DNA of 64,000 bases from Manihot esculenta (GCF_001659605.2 NC_035161.2:40939956-41003955); one strand, 5' to 3'; shown: positions 38,048-51,000, numbered from the stretch's first letter. Program-made: numbers and translations. The notes: generated by a model not told the origin, from the sequence alone.

Positions 38048-38779
38048 ATTGGTGCCGTCTGTAGGAACGAAGGAGATATTTTCATCACCGAAATTCTCAT
38101 CCTCATTTCACCCACTAAGATCTACATGGCCAACCACGTCAAAAATCATACTGAAAACACCTCGAACAACCTAAGTTCAACTCAAAAAGGACCACAGTTC
38201 TCATTCTCTAGCCCAACTACCCCATTAAACCAACTCCCTATATTGTTAAGCCCTTCACTGAGCTCAACCGGAACCGTGCTTTGAACTACCTTATCCTACC
38301 AAGACCTACAAAGTATGGCTCTCCAGTTACAGAATATTGCCCAATGGCTAGACTAGATATTGCAACAAAGAGGGCTCAGCACCCCGTTGAGTGTGCCACC
38401 TGCCGTTGAGGAGTTCAATATTAATGAACCCCAACCCACATTAAACTGTCAAGCCCTTTAGCATAACAGTAGGAGAGCAGATGACGGAGATGGAGAGGCC
38501 AGTCAAAGAAACAAGCCGATGGCCAAAACAAGAGGCAGGGTAGTAAGAGAGCTCATTGAGAATGATGAGACTGAGAGCTACTCCTCCGAGCCAGTAGGAA
38601 GGTCGAAGAGTGAAGATCTAGAAAGAAACTACCGTTTGGAGAAGAGGCCCAGAAGGGAAGACATAGATATAGATTAGAGTTAGAAAGGTTGAATGAGCAA
38701 CTACTGACAGAGTTGGCAGTACGAGGCAATAGTAGCCCTTATTACCAACCTCATCACCATTTGTGAGACAGATTCAGCA

Positions 38780-39290
38780 AGAAACTATTCCTAAGAAGTT
38801 CATGATGCTATTAATGGCAGCTTATGATGGGACGGAAAACCCTAAGGAGCATGTCTTGAACTATAAGACATTCATAGAACTGCAGACCCACTAGGATGCC
38901 TTGATGTGCAAGATTTTTCCTACCACCTTAACAGGACCAGCCCAGGCATGGTTTAACAGCTTGGAGACAAGAAGTATTAAGAGCTTCATTGACTTGGCCA
39001 GCGTGTTCATTGGCAGATTCATCACTAGGGTCCCTGCAGAGAGAAAGATAAGCTATTTAGAGATCGTTCAACAGAGGAGGAACGAATCCTTAAAAGAGTA
39101 TGTGGCTAGGTTCAACTCTGAGGCTTTGCAAATACTTAAGCTTGATGAAGGAATAGCTGTAGAAGCTATGTAGAAGGGCACTACCTCCCCAGAGTTCTTC
39201 GAGTCATTATGTAGAAAGCCCCCTACTACTCTAGCGGAGTTGATGAAAAGAGTAGAGAAGTATACAAGGTAAGACGACGCCTTGACCATA
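38780..39290 (+). pseudogene. Retrotransposon gag fragment
   Basis: The region encodes a retrotransposon gag domain: YDGTENPKEHV, then MCKIFPTTLTGPAQAWFNSL and ESLKEYVARFN. In-frame stops at the 38890 region and after 39170 break the frame. A plant LTR-element capsid-like protein, not functional. Confidence 0.8.
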
Positions 39291-39849
39291 AGCAAGTTTG
39301 CCAAGGATGATAGAGAGAGAGAAAAGACTGGGGAAGACAAAAGACAAGACAGGCAGGAGAGGAGGTAGGATCAAGGACCAGAGGCATTGAACAAACACCG
39401 GTGGGAGAGAAAGGAACAGAGACCTTATCAATCCTGGCTCCCCATTGAGATCACCCTCTTGAACATGTCAGAGCCAAAGTGCTCGTGGCCGTCCAAGACA
39501 AAGATTTCATATAGTGGCCCCAGCCCATATAGACAAAAGCAAATAGAAGAGACCCGAACAAATATTGCCAATACCACAGGATTCATGGCGATAACACAAA
39601 CAACTATTACTAGTTGATAAACGAGATAGAAAAGCTCATCAAGAGAGACCACTTCCAAAATTTTGTGAAGAAGCCAGAGAGTTAGAGGCAACAGCAAAAT
39701 GTCGCGGGGAAAAGGCCCAGGAGACAGATTGGAGTCCCAGTGAACGATGGCTTCAGCGGGACAATCTATATGATTGTAGGAGGGATTGGAGGCCATATGA
39801 GCCGGAGAGGGAAGAAGAAAAGTAGAAATGAAGATGGAAGCAGCACAAA

Positions 39850-40057
39850 AGTGATGCAGGTCACTAAATATTCCCTAATAACCGTCTCCTTTTCCTCGGA
39901 GGATGCGCAGGGAATACATATATCTCATGATGATGCCTTGGTCATCGAGACCGTCATCCATAACTTCAGGGTTCGAAAAGTGTTAGTAGATGATAACAAC
40001 AAAGTGAATCTACTACCTTATAAGGTATTCCAGCAAATGAAGATACATGAAGAATAG
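39850..40057 (+). pseudogene. Retrotransposon aspartic protease fragment
   Basis: The frame contains HDDALVIETVIHNF, then RVRKVLVDDNNKVNLLPYKVF, which matches the position of the Tat-type protease active site. The expected D-S/T-G triad has become DDN, so the catalytic motif is lost. A stop follows at about 40058. Confidence 0.65.
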
Positions 40058-40582
40058 TTGGTCAAGTATCAAGCCCCAGTCAAGGGGATAGAGCGAACCC
40101 TGATAGTAGTGGAAGGAAAAGTAAAGGTAGACCTCACCCTAGAGGAACGCCTCTATCACGGACTCACTACACATTATTTTTGGTCATGAAGTTACCCTGA
40201 GCTACAATGCCATTATGGGGAGACCGATGCTCTATGACTTTGAAGCAGTGATTAACATTCAGTATTTGACCATAAAGTTTCTGACAGAGGCAGGGGTCGA
40301 AATCATCCAGGGAAGACAGGAGGAGGACAGAGCTATATACCTGGCCCACAGTAGATGAACAATGCGCCTAACCAGAAATAAACTCTGAAGTTATGGAGGT
40401 CCAAGATGAAAAAAAAGAGGCGAGGACCGAGGCTTTGGACAAGCTGGAGACCTTCCCATTATTTAGAGAAAAAAGCGATAGGGTTTTCAGCATCAATTTA
40501 AGCCTGGAAGAAAGTCAGAAGGAAGCTACAATGGCTTTAATTCGGGGGGCATGCCTCAAACTTTGCTTGAAAGCCTTTAGAT

Positions 40583-41330
40583 ATGCCAAGGATTGATCTT
40601 AAAGTGATAACCCACAAGCTGAACATCCTCCCTGGAGCCAAGCTAGTCAAGCAGAAAAAGGGAGTCTTCAGAAAGGAAAAACAGCAGGCTACGAGGGAAG
40701 AGGTGGAGAAATTAGAGGAGGTTGGGTTTGTTAGGGAAGTAATGTACTCACAGTGGTTAGCGAACCCTATGTTAGTGAAAAAGGCCAATGGGAAGTATAC
40801 AATATGTATGGACTTCACTTATTTAAATCAGGCCTGTCCAAAAGATTGTTATCCCCTCCTAGATAATAATAAACTGGTTGACTCTATGGCTGACTTTGAC
40901 TATTTATCGTCTTTAGATGCTATGTCAGGGTATCATCAAATCCCTATGGACAGGTTGAATGAAGAGAAGACATACTTCATAACTGAAGACGGGACGTATT
41001 GCTACAAGGCTATGCTTTTGGGGTTAAAAAATGTCGGGGAAACATTCCAGCAAGTGATGAATAAAATCTTCAAAGATTAAATAAGGAGAAATATGGAGGT
41101 GTACGTCGATGACATGGTAGTTAAAAGCAAGACTTTTCAGCAATACTTGACTGGCTTAGAAGAGGTCTTCCGGGTACTACAGCGATACAGAATGAGGTAG
41201 AACCCAGCGAAGTACACTTTCTTCATCAAAAGAGGGAAATTTTTAGGCTACATGGTCAGTGGGAAAGGCATAAAGCCAAATCTAGAGAAAGTAGGAGTCA
41301 TTCTAAGTATCCCGAGCCAATTTATGTAAG
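40583..41330 (+). pseudogene. Retrotransposon reverse transcriptase, interrupted
   Basis: The frame at 40583-41080 carries WLANPMLVKKANGK, CMDFTYLNQACPKD, SLDAMSGYHQIPM and the fingers/palm region. A stop at 41078-41080 separates it from the YVDDMVVKS catalytic box (about 41099-41125). A further in-frame stop lies in the 41199 area (RMR*NPAKYTFF). The YVDD residues remain, but the enzyme cannot be made whole. Confidence 0.88.
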
Positions 41331-41502
41331 GGATGTACAGAGACTCATGGGAAGAGTAGTAGCACTTAACAGATTCGTGTCCAAGTCGGCATAGAGATGT
41401 CTACCCTTCTTCAAGAAGCTATGGAAAGTCTCGAACTTTGAATGGTCGAAGGATTGTCGAGAGGCATTCAAAAGCCTTAAGGAATATCTTAGCTCTTCAC
41501 AT

Positions 41503-42005
41503 GTGCTTAGCAGTCCCCTGGTAGGAAAAGAGCTGTTGATCTACTTGGTTGCATCCGAACAGGCAGTAAGCACCGTACTAGTAAGAGAAGAGACGGAGAT
41601 CCAAAAGCCCATCTTCTACGTCAGTAAGGTACTTAAACACGCCGAAGTCAAGAATATGAATATTGAGAAACTGGCATTCACTTTGTTATTGGCAGTGAGG
41701 AAATTCAGAATGTATTTGGAAGGCCACTAGGGAGTAGTGATAATTGATTAGCCCTATCTTATACATGCCTGAAACTTCAGGACGGATGCTAGCATAGTCA
41801 ATAGAAATCAGCTCGTACTGCCTCATTTACTGACCTCGGACAACAATTAAAGTCCAAACTTTAGCTGACTTTATGCTGAATACTCCTTCAGCTCGGATAA
41901 AAAAGAGCATAAGAATGCTTTGCTAAGTTCAGTGAAAGAAGGAGAGGGGAGTCAACATCAATATGAATTCATGTGGAATCTGTTTGTAGACCGTAACAGA
42001 AAAGT
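41503..42005 (+). pseudogene. Retrotransposon RNase H and start of a second RNase H domain
   Basis: 41503-41730 encodes LLIYLVASEQAVSTVLVREE, KPIFYVSKVL and EKLAFTLLLAVRKFRMYL, an RT-linked RNase H. Frames 41740-41900 continue with ETSGRMLA and VQTLADFM, broken by stops. Around 41960-42005 the frame reads FMWNLFVD, the usual opening of the second (archaeal-type) RNase H of Tat elements. It stops where the truncated LTR begins. Confidence 0.7.
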
Positions 42006-42138
42006 ATAAACACAGAATGACGGTTGCAAATCACTAAAGAATAAAAGAGAAAGAGAAATAAAAGAAGTAAGAAGGATAAGCCAAACTAAACTTATCAAAA
42101 TACACTTTAAATTTATTCTTGATCGGATCTGAACATTA

Positions 42139-43834
42139 TCGGGCATGCTATCTTATAACATATAAAATATAAATAGATAAATACTATAAAAAAACTTATG
42201 GGTTGAATTTGTTTGCATTTATAATAATAATAATAATAATAATTAAAAATAAAAATTCCAGTGAGAAAAACGGAGGACTAGTTTTATTTAAATTTTAATA
42301 TAGCAAGGAACAATGTATACGACAACTTTTTCCCCCACTCGAGGATGAACAATTTCCTCATTCAATATTTATTTTATTATACATTTCTTCCTAAAATATA
42401 AAAATGCTAATATCCCCGGTGATGCAGTCTAAATTGGGGGAGAAGAATTTAGTTCAAATTGAAAAAATTATTGAAATTGAATTAATTTAAAATTTCAGTT
42501 TAATTTTTTATTGATTTCGGTTCGATTTGATTTTTAATTTTAAAAATTTTAATTATTTTGATTCAGTTCAATTTTGATTAGAAAAAAATAAAAAATCAAA
42601 CCGAATCGATTTAGTGATAATAATATGTAAATTTTAATAATATAGAAAATTAAATTATATTAAAATTAAAATATTTTAATTAAAATTTAAAATTCTAAAA
42701 ATAAATAATAAATAATAAATAATTTATTAAAAATCGAAATCGATCGAACCGAATCGAACTGAATTAGACCGATTCGATTCAATTCGGCTTTTGACTAAAA
42801 TCGATTTGATTCAGTTTTCATAAATATTAAAATTTTGATTTTTGATTTATTCAGTTCGGTTTGATTTTAAATCAAACCGACCCTCACCACTGTTCTAAAT
42901 TTTAGGATATAAAAGCAAGGAAGTTTCCATTACAAATTTGTTTTCATAAAGTAAAATTTTTTTATTTTTATTTTTTTTGAAATGGGAAATTTTTTTATTT
43001 ATAATTATTTTTAAATAAAGAAATCACATTTTTATTTAATTATAAAAATAAATTAAAAATACATTAATTATAGAAAAATACCACACACAATGAATATAAT
43101 TATATAGGGAAGTAATAATATCATATCAGCATAATATAAATCAGTTGCAAGTGGCCATATTCGCAAATACAGCAATCCTTTTGTTAAAAAAATAATAATT
43201 AATTAACCGAATCCAACCAAATAGAACTTGTTATCTATAACTATGGTGATATTTGGGGGTTTCTCAGTACATTGTGTAAATTATTTAGAGAGATGTGTTT
43301 AATAAAATAATTTTGAAATGAAACCAACTAATTAATTTAATAAAAATTTAAGAATTTAATAATAATTTACCTGATTATTTAATTAAGGTCTGATGAAGAG
43401 CTTCATTATGCACAGAAGATTGCATTTGCAAAAAATGCTAAGCAACTACCCATGACCAATTGGATAGCTCCAATGGTAGAACTCTAGGATGCGCAATATT
43501 GTCAAAATGGGGGAATTGCCACCTAATTCATTTCAGAAAAAAAAAAATGACAAGCAGGTTTTTTACAGTTCAATGCGTGAAAATTTCCATCAAACAGAAT
43601 ACAGTGTGCCAATCCACCCTGACGTGTACCCAAAAAGAAAAAGTAAACCGTAATATCTCTAAAAAGAACTCAAGAAATGAGCACCATACGCTTAATGCTT
43701 CATACTCTTCGACATGATTCCATGATTGGCGGTTGGTGGTGGAAAATAACCCAAATTTGTAACCTGCATTTCTCCAAGGTTTGAGAAACTGGTGACTTGG
43801 TTCTCCAGAAATAGCTTATTGGTATTTCAACTCA
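42139..43834. other. AT-rich intergenic DNA with a dispersed repeat
   Basis: 42225-42245 has an (AAT)n microsatellite. 42445-42890 is a copy of a dispersed repeat listed separately. 42950-43380 is AT-rich. 43390-43834 is probably 3' flank and 3' UTR of the xylosyltransferase gene. The 85-codon frame near 43460-43717 has no recognisable features. Confidence 0.4.
42445..42890 (+). repeat. Copy 1 of a dispersed 440-bp repeat rich in GGTTCGGTTT-type motifs
   Basis: Shares order and sequence with 57460-57900: a TTGATTTTTAATTT block, then GATTAGAAAAAAAT, AATAATAT...TTAATAATATAGA, TATTTTAATTAAA, TTTATTAAAAATC, ACTAAAATCGATTTGATTCA and GATTTTAAATCAAACCGACC. It holds many partially self-complementary TCGATTCGGTT/AACCGAATCGA motifs. 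No coding potential. Probably a non-autonomous (MITE-like) family. Confidence 0.7.
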
Positions 43835-46259
43835 TCATAATTTGCCAAGTGGGGACTCTTGATAATGATCATCTGCCAACCAGAGCCCAAAATCATGGAA
43901 TCGTTTTATCTTCTTCTCAAAACCTGTGATGTAATTGTTGTGAATGATAACATGCTTTCCCTTAGTTTCCTGCACCCATGTCTGGTTCTTGAAATATAAT
44001 CCCCCCGTTGGGAACGCGGCCTGTGGCAGCAGGTACAGGTCCACCTACAGAGAATATCGTACATCCACAACAACCAGGAGGATTCAAGATCAATTTTATG
44101 CTATATGCAGCGCAAATTTAAGTAAAGGCATGAAATGCTACTCTTTGTCCTTTTAAATGTGATGCTAGTAATAAAGCCACACCCTAAGGCAACTAACCAT
44201 TTCATATACCCTAACAGGTGCTATTCTAGAAATTTGTAAACCAAAATAAAGTATCCCAGATTCTATATAAAGTAAAAAGGCAACAATGAGACAGCAAACA
44301 GAAAAAACCTGTCCAGCAGTTTTGTTTAGTGCCCAGTTGAAAGCAGGCTGATCATTTGATTTCTTTGCTTTAGACCATGGCTGAGCTTTAAGTTCCTCAA
44401 TCCACTTCTTCATAACTAGTTTTGCTCCACCAGTAGGGCGCAGGAAAATCATGCAACTGCAAATATAAGTGCGCCCCTTCTTACCTGGAGGTGGTAAATC
44501 ATGGGAGTGGTTCAGAGGCTTCACCTGGACATCCAAAGAATGAAAGCATTGCAAATCTTATGACAAATATAACAAACTCTACCATGAACAAACAAGCATA
44601 TGCATAACCTAGGAAATCTCAAGTTCTCAACAACAAATCAGTAGCAAAGTTTTTTGAAGGGCTGGATGCAGTAATATCAAAAGGGCATCACAACCAATAT
44701 CATCAAAATTCATGTCAATTTAAACATACTTCAACAACAGCGCAGTGTGGCCCCTTCCTTGGGCACAAAACAATGTATAATTACGGAGGTCTATTTTCAA
44801 CAAGAAATACCAATAAGCTGTGGCTTAATTAGTACATAGCCTGCATACAGTGGATTTTAAAAGCTGCAGCTTGACAGAATGAAAGTACAAGGTAGTACTC
44901 AATGAAAGTAATTCAAAAACTGGTCCAATTTCACAATAAAAGTTTCTAAGCATTTTATATCCAGCCCCTGCAGCGATGTATCAGATTGATTTTAATTGGG
45001 TATGCAAATTGATAGACATTTGAAATATGAATTTCAAAACAATAAAATTTCTGATAAGTAGTACATTGTAGTCACCAGTAGAGGAGATACACATCTGGGT
45101 ATCAGTTGCTCCATGTTCGAAAAATACAATGTAAAATAAGAGTTAGCATACATACAGCAGCCATATCATCAGTGAAGTACACATCATGCTTTCTCTGCAA
45201 ATAGGGGAACGGATCTCCTAACCAGACCATATCAACATCATTGTACATTACATTATACCCAAGCTCCAAAATTTGCAGCAGATGACGAGGTCTTCGGGAT
45301 GTGAAATTGAAGAATCCCTACGCAAGGAACCCCAACAAGATCATGTCAGAGTCAGAACACTAATGAAGTCAATCACAAAAAGTGCCAAACAAACCAATAA
45401 CCAAACGATGGCAGGAAAAGAAGAACAAAGAGTAAGCTCTCGTTTAGCAGACCACATAGGGAAATGGAAAAGGATTCTGAAAACCAGCATTACCATGATT
45501 ACTGAGAAATTGAAATTCCAAATTCCATTTTATCCAATTCTAACTGAAAATTGGACCAAGTACAATGCGGCTATTTATCAATGAATAGTAAGTGATGTAG
45601 CCAAGCCAGCTCCATATAAGTAATTCAATTGGCTGAAAATAGTAACTCAATAAACAGAAATAAGTCATCCATCGAGACTATAAATGCTATGACCATTGGC
45701 GAGTTATTTAAAGCTTAAAGATGCCTTTAATGGAAGAAAGAAATGAAACCCAGTAATTAAAAATGGATGGGAATTATACCTGAGAACCAAATTTATGGGC
45801 AGTTTGGGAATCAGGAGCTGGGGGAACGAGCACGGCATGGCCAGGCCATCTCTCATTGATCTTATAAAGCGTGGCATAATCTTCAGCAATGACAAGCACC
45901 TTGTCTTGGTGGTTTTGCCTTGCAATACTAATCAACCAGTTGTTAAGAAACGGCAAGTAAGGCTGGCTAACTGCACAAACAATCACCGTCCCATTCTTGG
46001 CCACAAATGACGCAGCTTGAGCCAGAGTGTACTGACGCCATTTAGTAAGAGAGGGTTTACTCACCGAGAAGATGCCCTGAGGCATCCCCGTCCATGGCAT
46101 GAATACCCCAAGAATTAGCATAAGAGAGAACAAAACTATGAGGCCTGTGCGACTAAATATTGAAATTTGTCTTTGGGAGTTGAAGGAATAGCGTGGTGAT
46201 ATTGGGTATGGAGCAGAAAGTGCACTGTAGAGAGGCCTTTGGTGCAAAAACGATGGCAT
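43835..46259 (-). CDS. UDP-xylose:fucose alpha-1,3-xylosyltransferase, GT77 (MGP4/RGXT type)
   Basis: Four exons: 46259-45780, 45317-45156, 44524-44309 and 44044-43835, all phase 0 with GT-AG borders, encoding 355 residues. A short cytosolic N-terminus precedes one membrane anchor at about 38-54 (TGLIVLFSLMLILGVF), giving Golgi type II topology. The nucleotide-diphospho-sugar transferase domain follows with TVIVCAVSQPYLPFLNNW. The metal-binding DxD motif is DVD at residues 187-189 in YNDVDMVW, and QPAFNWALN and KHVIIHNNYITGFEKKIKRF are conserved C-terminal blocks. In this family the enzyme adds xylose to fucose in side chain A of pectic rhamnogalacturonan II. MGP4 loss in Arabidopsis blocks pollen-tube growth. 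No lesion is visible. Which of the RGXT paralogues it equals needs a tree; position favours MGP4 (At4g01220). Confidence 0.93.
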
Positions 46260-48034
46260 TGTTTAGCTCAATTGTACCTATTTTCAGGCGAGAAAGGATT
46301 TGAAGTAGAATACAAGTTTCAAAAGTGTTTGGATCGAGAATTGAAAAGCTTTCAAGTGTTTCTAAACAATACAGTATCTTGAGATCAGATCTGTGATTTT
46401 GTTCATGTGTTGCCCAGTGAGAAAGAGTGTGGATTAATGAATTTGCTTTTCCAGTATTTGCAGTTTGGAGTTTGGTTTAGATCCGTACCCGCTTCGATCA
46501 GTACAGGGTCCGATCCTAAGCAGCCGTAATTACAAGTAGCCCGGCCTGATAATTTCAACAAATTACTTTTATTCTAGACATATCAAATTTAATATATATG
46601 ATTTTATATTTTAAAAATTAAAAAATTTAATTTTTATATTTTAACTTTATTAATTTAAGATTTTTTCCATTTTAATAAAGTTAAAATATAAAAATTAAAT
46701 TGAATGATAATTTTAATATTTATTTTAAAAATAATTAATGAAAAATTAAATGAAGGATATTTAATTTGATGCAGCCAAAATATGAAGACTAAATTATTAA
46801 GTTTTAATAAAATATATTGAATTTTAAAAATATAATGTTATATGTGTTAATTGTAATATATGTTAAAGGTGTATAAATAATTTATTTTACAATTTTTTAA
46901 TTTAATTTCATCTATTTTATTTTTATATGTAATTTCTCTTGTTTTTCTATATTTTAATTTGAAAAAATATTTAATTTTTAATTGTTAGCTTAGTTTTCTT
47001 CCGATTAACATTTATCGTTATTGTTCTTTACCCATTTGATTTGGCACATAATTTGCTCGTTCAGGCTTTTATAATGCTTCCTGTACTCAGAGTGGAGAAA
47101 AGCAAAATAAAAATAGAAATGAAAATCAAATTATTCTAGTGTCCGATAGTTTTAAATGAAAAAAAAAACTATTCAAAGGAAAATAGTTCTTCACGCATTA
47201 CACTTTCTAATGTTTAAGAACATTTAGAAAAAATTCAGATAATAAATTTTACTGGTAAAGAAATTAAATTATTTTAAAGAAAACTTCTTAAAAAAGAAAA
47301 TTATTTTTCTAAACTTTGAAACTACCACTGAATTTTCAATATATAAATCTTGTTATTACTTTTTCTTATTGAATATTACAATAAAATAATAAAAAATAAA
47401 TTATTTTATTAAAAATGAATTTTCAAAAAATAAATATTTTCCACGTCTGTAGCCTAAGGCTCCTATTTATATGAAGAAGAAAATTGATTTGATAGATTAG
47501 CAGCTACAAAAACAACAAAGCAAAATGATGAATTCACATAACTTCTCAAGTGAGAGCAAAAATAGTAAGAAGCACATAATGATGACGAAATATTATTCAT
47601 AGAATTGCTAAGAGATTACTAAAGTTATAAAAGCTTAGACAACAAACACAGAGTGGAACATATCTCTATATCAGGACGAACACTAAATCTGATCTCATGA
47701 ATGAGACATAATTTCGTTTTATTGGTCTTGACTACCTGAAATACTGTAACTTGAACTATCAACATTATCAACAACCACCCACAATTATTAGCATTATCAA
47801 CATAACGCAGGGGTAAAGACAATCGTCATTATCTTCACTACCAGATTCTTATGCACAATATGCTCATTATTAGGATCAAGTGTAAGAATTAGCCTGCAAT
47901 TAACTTTTAGTGACCAAGAGCTCATCATCGACAAGCACAAGAGATATTTACTGCCAGCTCGATGGATGTAGCAGCAAGGCATGCCGGGTGGCATAAACAA
48001 TTAGCTTTGTCGAGGCATGAGATAGGGCCAGCCT
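46260..48034. other. Promoter of the xylosyltransferase gene and 3' UTR of ABIL1
   Basis: 46260-46500 is the immediate upstream region of the xylosyltransferase gene. 46560-47450 is AT-rich and includes a long perfect palindrome, listed separately. 47460-48034 is less AT-rich, directly follows the ABIL1 stop and is probably its 3' UTR. Confidence 0.4.
46625..46701. repeat. Long AT-rich perfect inverted repeat (hairpin)
   Basis: Arms of about 29 bp (left arm begins AATTTAATTTTTATATTTTA) are exact reverse complements across a loop of roughly 20 bp. It could be the core of a small MITE or an AT-rich cruciform. The right-arm coordinates may be off by one or two. Confidence 0.65.
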
Positions 48035-51000
48035 TCAGTTTCGTATTTTCTGTTTAACAAAGAAAGCTGACAGCACACTTTTACTGCGAGCAGGAGCACG
48101 TACCACCTCACGCCTTGGGTTATCAAATGACCTGAATGCTGTCAAAGGCTTAGAACCCTCCAATGCTTCCTGCAAAAAGAGATTTTTCAGCTCTAGTTAT
48201 TTTGTATTACTGGTTTCAGGTCTGAAAGGATACATGCAAAGACATCAGAAATTCAGAATGGAATGAAACGTATGGTCAGTTATCTAGCTAAGTGAAAAGT
48301 TTAAAATGCATTTATTCCCACAGCAGATATGCTGGAGGGAAAAGTCCCACCAGAATCATCAATCAAATAAGATACTTCAATGGACATTAAAGATGAGGCT
48401 TTCTCAATCGTTGGATTCTTTGGCATATCTTTAATGTTCAGTAACTTGTCTGCAGAAACTAGTAAGCAATTATTAGCTATGGGGAACTCTATGAAAAGAA
48501 GCATATCCTAAGTCAAAATATACTCTCATTCAGGCAATAAGTACCTACAAGCCAAGATATGATCTGAAATTTTTTTTTTTTGTCTTGTCTGTTACATGAT
48601 CATATATATTCCAACCAACAAAAAACAAAAATTCACATACCTCAAGTATCCTAGAATTATATTAACTAGCATACACAATATATCCATTAATTAGCTGAGG
48701 ATGGTTCAAGTTGCTTGATCCTAGAGTCTAGACAAATTTTTCATATGGATTTCATGAACTGCATACACAATATATCCATTAATTAGCTGAGGATGGTTCA
48801 AGTTGCTTGATCCTAGAGTCTAGACAAATTTTTCATATGGATTTCATGAACTGAAGTGACCGTTAAATCACCAACTAAAATTCAATCAGTTTGTAGCATT
48901 TCATGTTTCCACTTTCCTCAAAGATTACAACATCAAAATATCATGCTCTACCAAGGAAAAATATAAATCAAGCAACTTGCTGCACACCTTTGTTCAAGGC
49001 ATGTGGCATTAACCAAGTCATCTAGACTTAAAGAGACTGCAGCTCTTAAATATTTTAATCCAAGCAAACATCATAATTGAATACACACTACTTTCTCTTA
49101 CAAGGTAGTTGATTGTCACTTCAGATAGAAATTTGAGTGACAATTCATCCATCTAAGGTACATGAAGTTTCTTATCATCCACCACGTTTAATTTAAGACA
49201 ACCAAAACCATGATTATTTGCAGATAACCAACAGCAAGTTTGTATACATGTCCAGGGTAGAATATGGTAATTCTCTATCCTTACAATTGAAATCCATAAT
49301 TCTAGAGACACAAAAAACTGAGAATAAAAGCTGGAAGTCTTTTGCAGGTTGCATCACGAATAAAAGAATGAACCAGCTTCCCACAATTTGCAATCGCAGA
49401 AGGTGAATCTAGGTACACATGTGGCCTATTTTGTCAAGCAACTCCACTCATCTGGATTAAGACTTATACCAACTATCATTCATGCTTATATATAAGATGA
49501 AGAATTTACAGAGCCAGAACTCATACACCATTCGGAACCAAAGTGTTAGCTCTGCTCAGACCCGTAGGGCAGGCAAAAGGAATAAAAAACAGTTAAATGC
49601 ATTTGACAGCTGAGCATGAGCTAATGAGGCATTGACCTTTTAAAGTGGTTTCATAGAAGATATCAACAAATATATGAAATGAAATACTTTCTGAAAAAGG
49701 CATTACATCCAAATGGATTACAGGAGATCAAGCCAAAAAAAAAAATCTCAAGCAAACAACAAAACAAGGAATAGCTAATATTAAACAATTTTATTTCCTC
49801 TTATTTATTCATTATTATTTTTTAATAATCAACCATGTACTTAGAAGAATGTTGGGCATGTCTGTGTTTTTGCTGATTTTGACATTACCCTGCGTTGCAT
49901 GACTACACCAGAAGCAGGACTTCCAGTTGATAGTTGAGAAAGAGCTCCTGATGGCTTTGTCCGTGAATTCTCTTCTTTATCTGCTATCATAAGGGTCCAA
50001 CGTATGGGATATTTAGATGTTTATGATTTCTATATCGAATGCATCTGTCACAAAATTACTATTTATCTTATACCTACCTAATAGTTGAAAAACTGCAGAA
50101 GATTTTCCAGAAGTTTTGGCATTTTCAGCACTGCATGATAAGGATTATATCAAATGTTTTTGCATCTCAAACGCCATTATTGGCAATAGATACATAAACA
50201 GAAAAGCAGATGCAAGTGTTTTTATCCACTAACTTCATCAAAGTTTGTGAAGCCCCTTTCAATGTAGACTTGGTCTCAGATGCTAAATGCCAGGAAAGAG
50301 TTTTAGAGGCTGGGGAACCTGAGTTAACACAATAAGTTATTTGATAATCCTTCCCAATAAATGTGGAAATTAAATGCAAAAATAAATAAACAAAAGAGTA
50401 TGTGCTGTACTGAGAAACCCTATACCTGAAGGCTGAAAACGAGATCTAGCTTGAAATGGATTTTGCCTTGTATCAGTTTGAATGTGAGGGCTAAAGTGTA
50501 CCTTCTTGTTAACAGAATCTAGGATAACCAGAGGACAAAAGAAAATAAATCAGTGAGAAACAAAATGCCTCCCAACAAGAAGCTAAAGTAACTAATCTTA
50601 CTTGGTAATATATAATGTTTGTGATGTCTTGGGATGAATGCCAACAACTGCTGCTGCCTAAGACCTTCCTTATCCGTATATGTTTGGCACGTAAAAAGTT
50701 GCTGATATTAACAAGCTAATGAGTTGATACCTTTACAAGACATTCAGGCAGAAATACAGGAAAAAAAATACCTGATTTAGACAAGAAACCTTTAGCTCCA
50801 TGGTTGATACATCTAAAGTTTGTTGCTCAAGAAGGTCAGTTAACTTGTAAGCCACAGTGCCAAGATGATCAACAGCATTAACAAGGGCTCGCACAGCATA
50901 ATCTTTCAGGTTATCCAGCACCCTATTCCATGACAAAAGCCAATAAAGCAGAATTAGGGTATACTAGTTCCATGAAGTCACATTAAACACCCTCATCAAA

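Larger units (their letters stand above)
37603..42138 (+). mobile_element. Decayed, internally deleted Ty3/gypsy LTR retrotransposon (Tat-like lineage)
   Basis: The left LTR covers 37603-38047 (445 bp, TGATG...CATCA). It is followed by a primer-binding-type sequence, TTGGTGCCGTCTG (38049-38061). The right LTR survives only as its last part, about 42005-42138, homologous to the end of the left LTR. Flanks TCAGG (37598-37602) and TCGGG (42139-42143) are a 5-bp target duplication with one change. Between them lie gag (TLTGPAQAWFNSL), protease, reverse transcriptase (YVDDMVVKS), RNase H and the start of a second RNase H domain (WNLFVD) typical of the Tat group. Integrase is absent. Many stop codons and frameshifts interrupt the frames, so the element is dead. 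Confidence 0.88.

Noticed and set aside
39068..39796. Minus-strand frames of 66-122 codons at 39-40 kb
   Set aside because: They are antisense shadows of the gypsy gag-protease region, which reads on the plus strand.
47797..48000. 67-codon minus-strand frame just below the ABIL1 stop, considered as an ABIL1 C-terminus
   Set aside because: The ABIL1 reading frame ends at TGA 48035-48037 after the conserved SAFFVKQK block, so this frame is 3' UTR.
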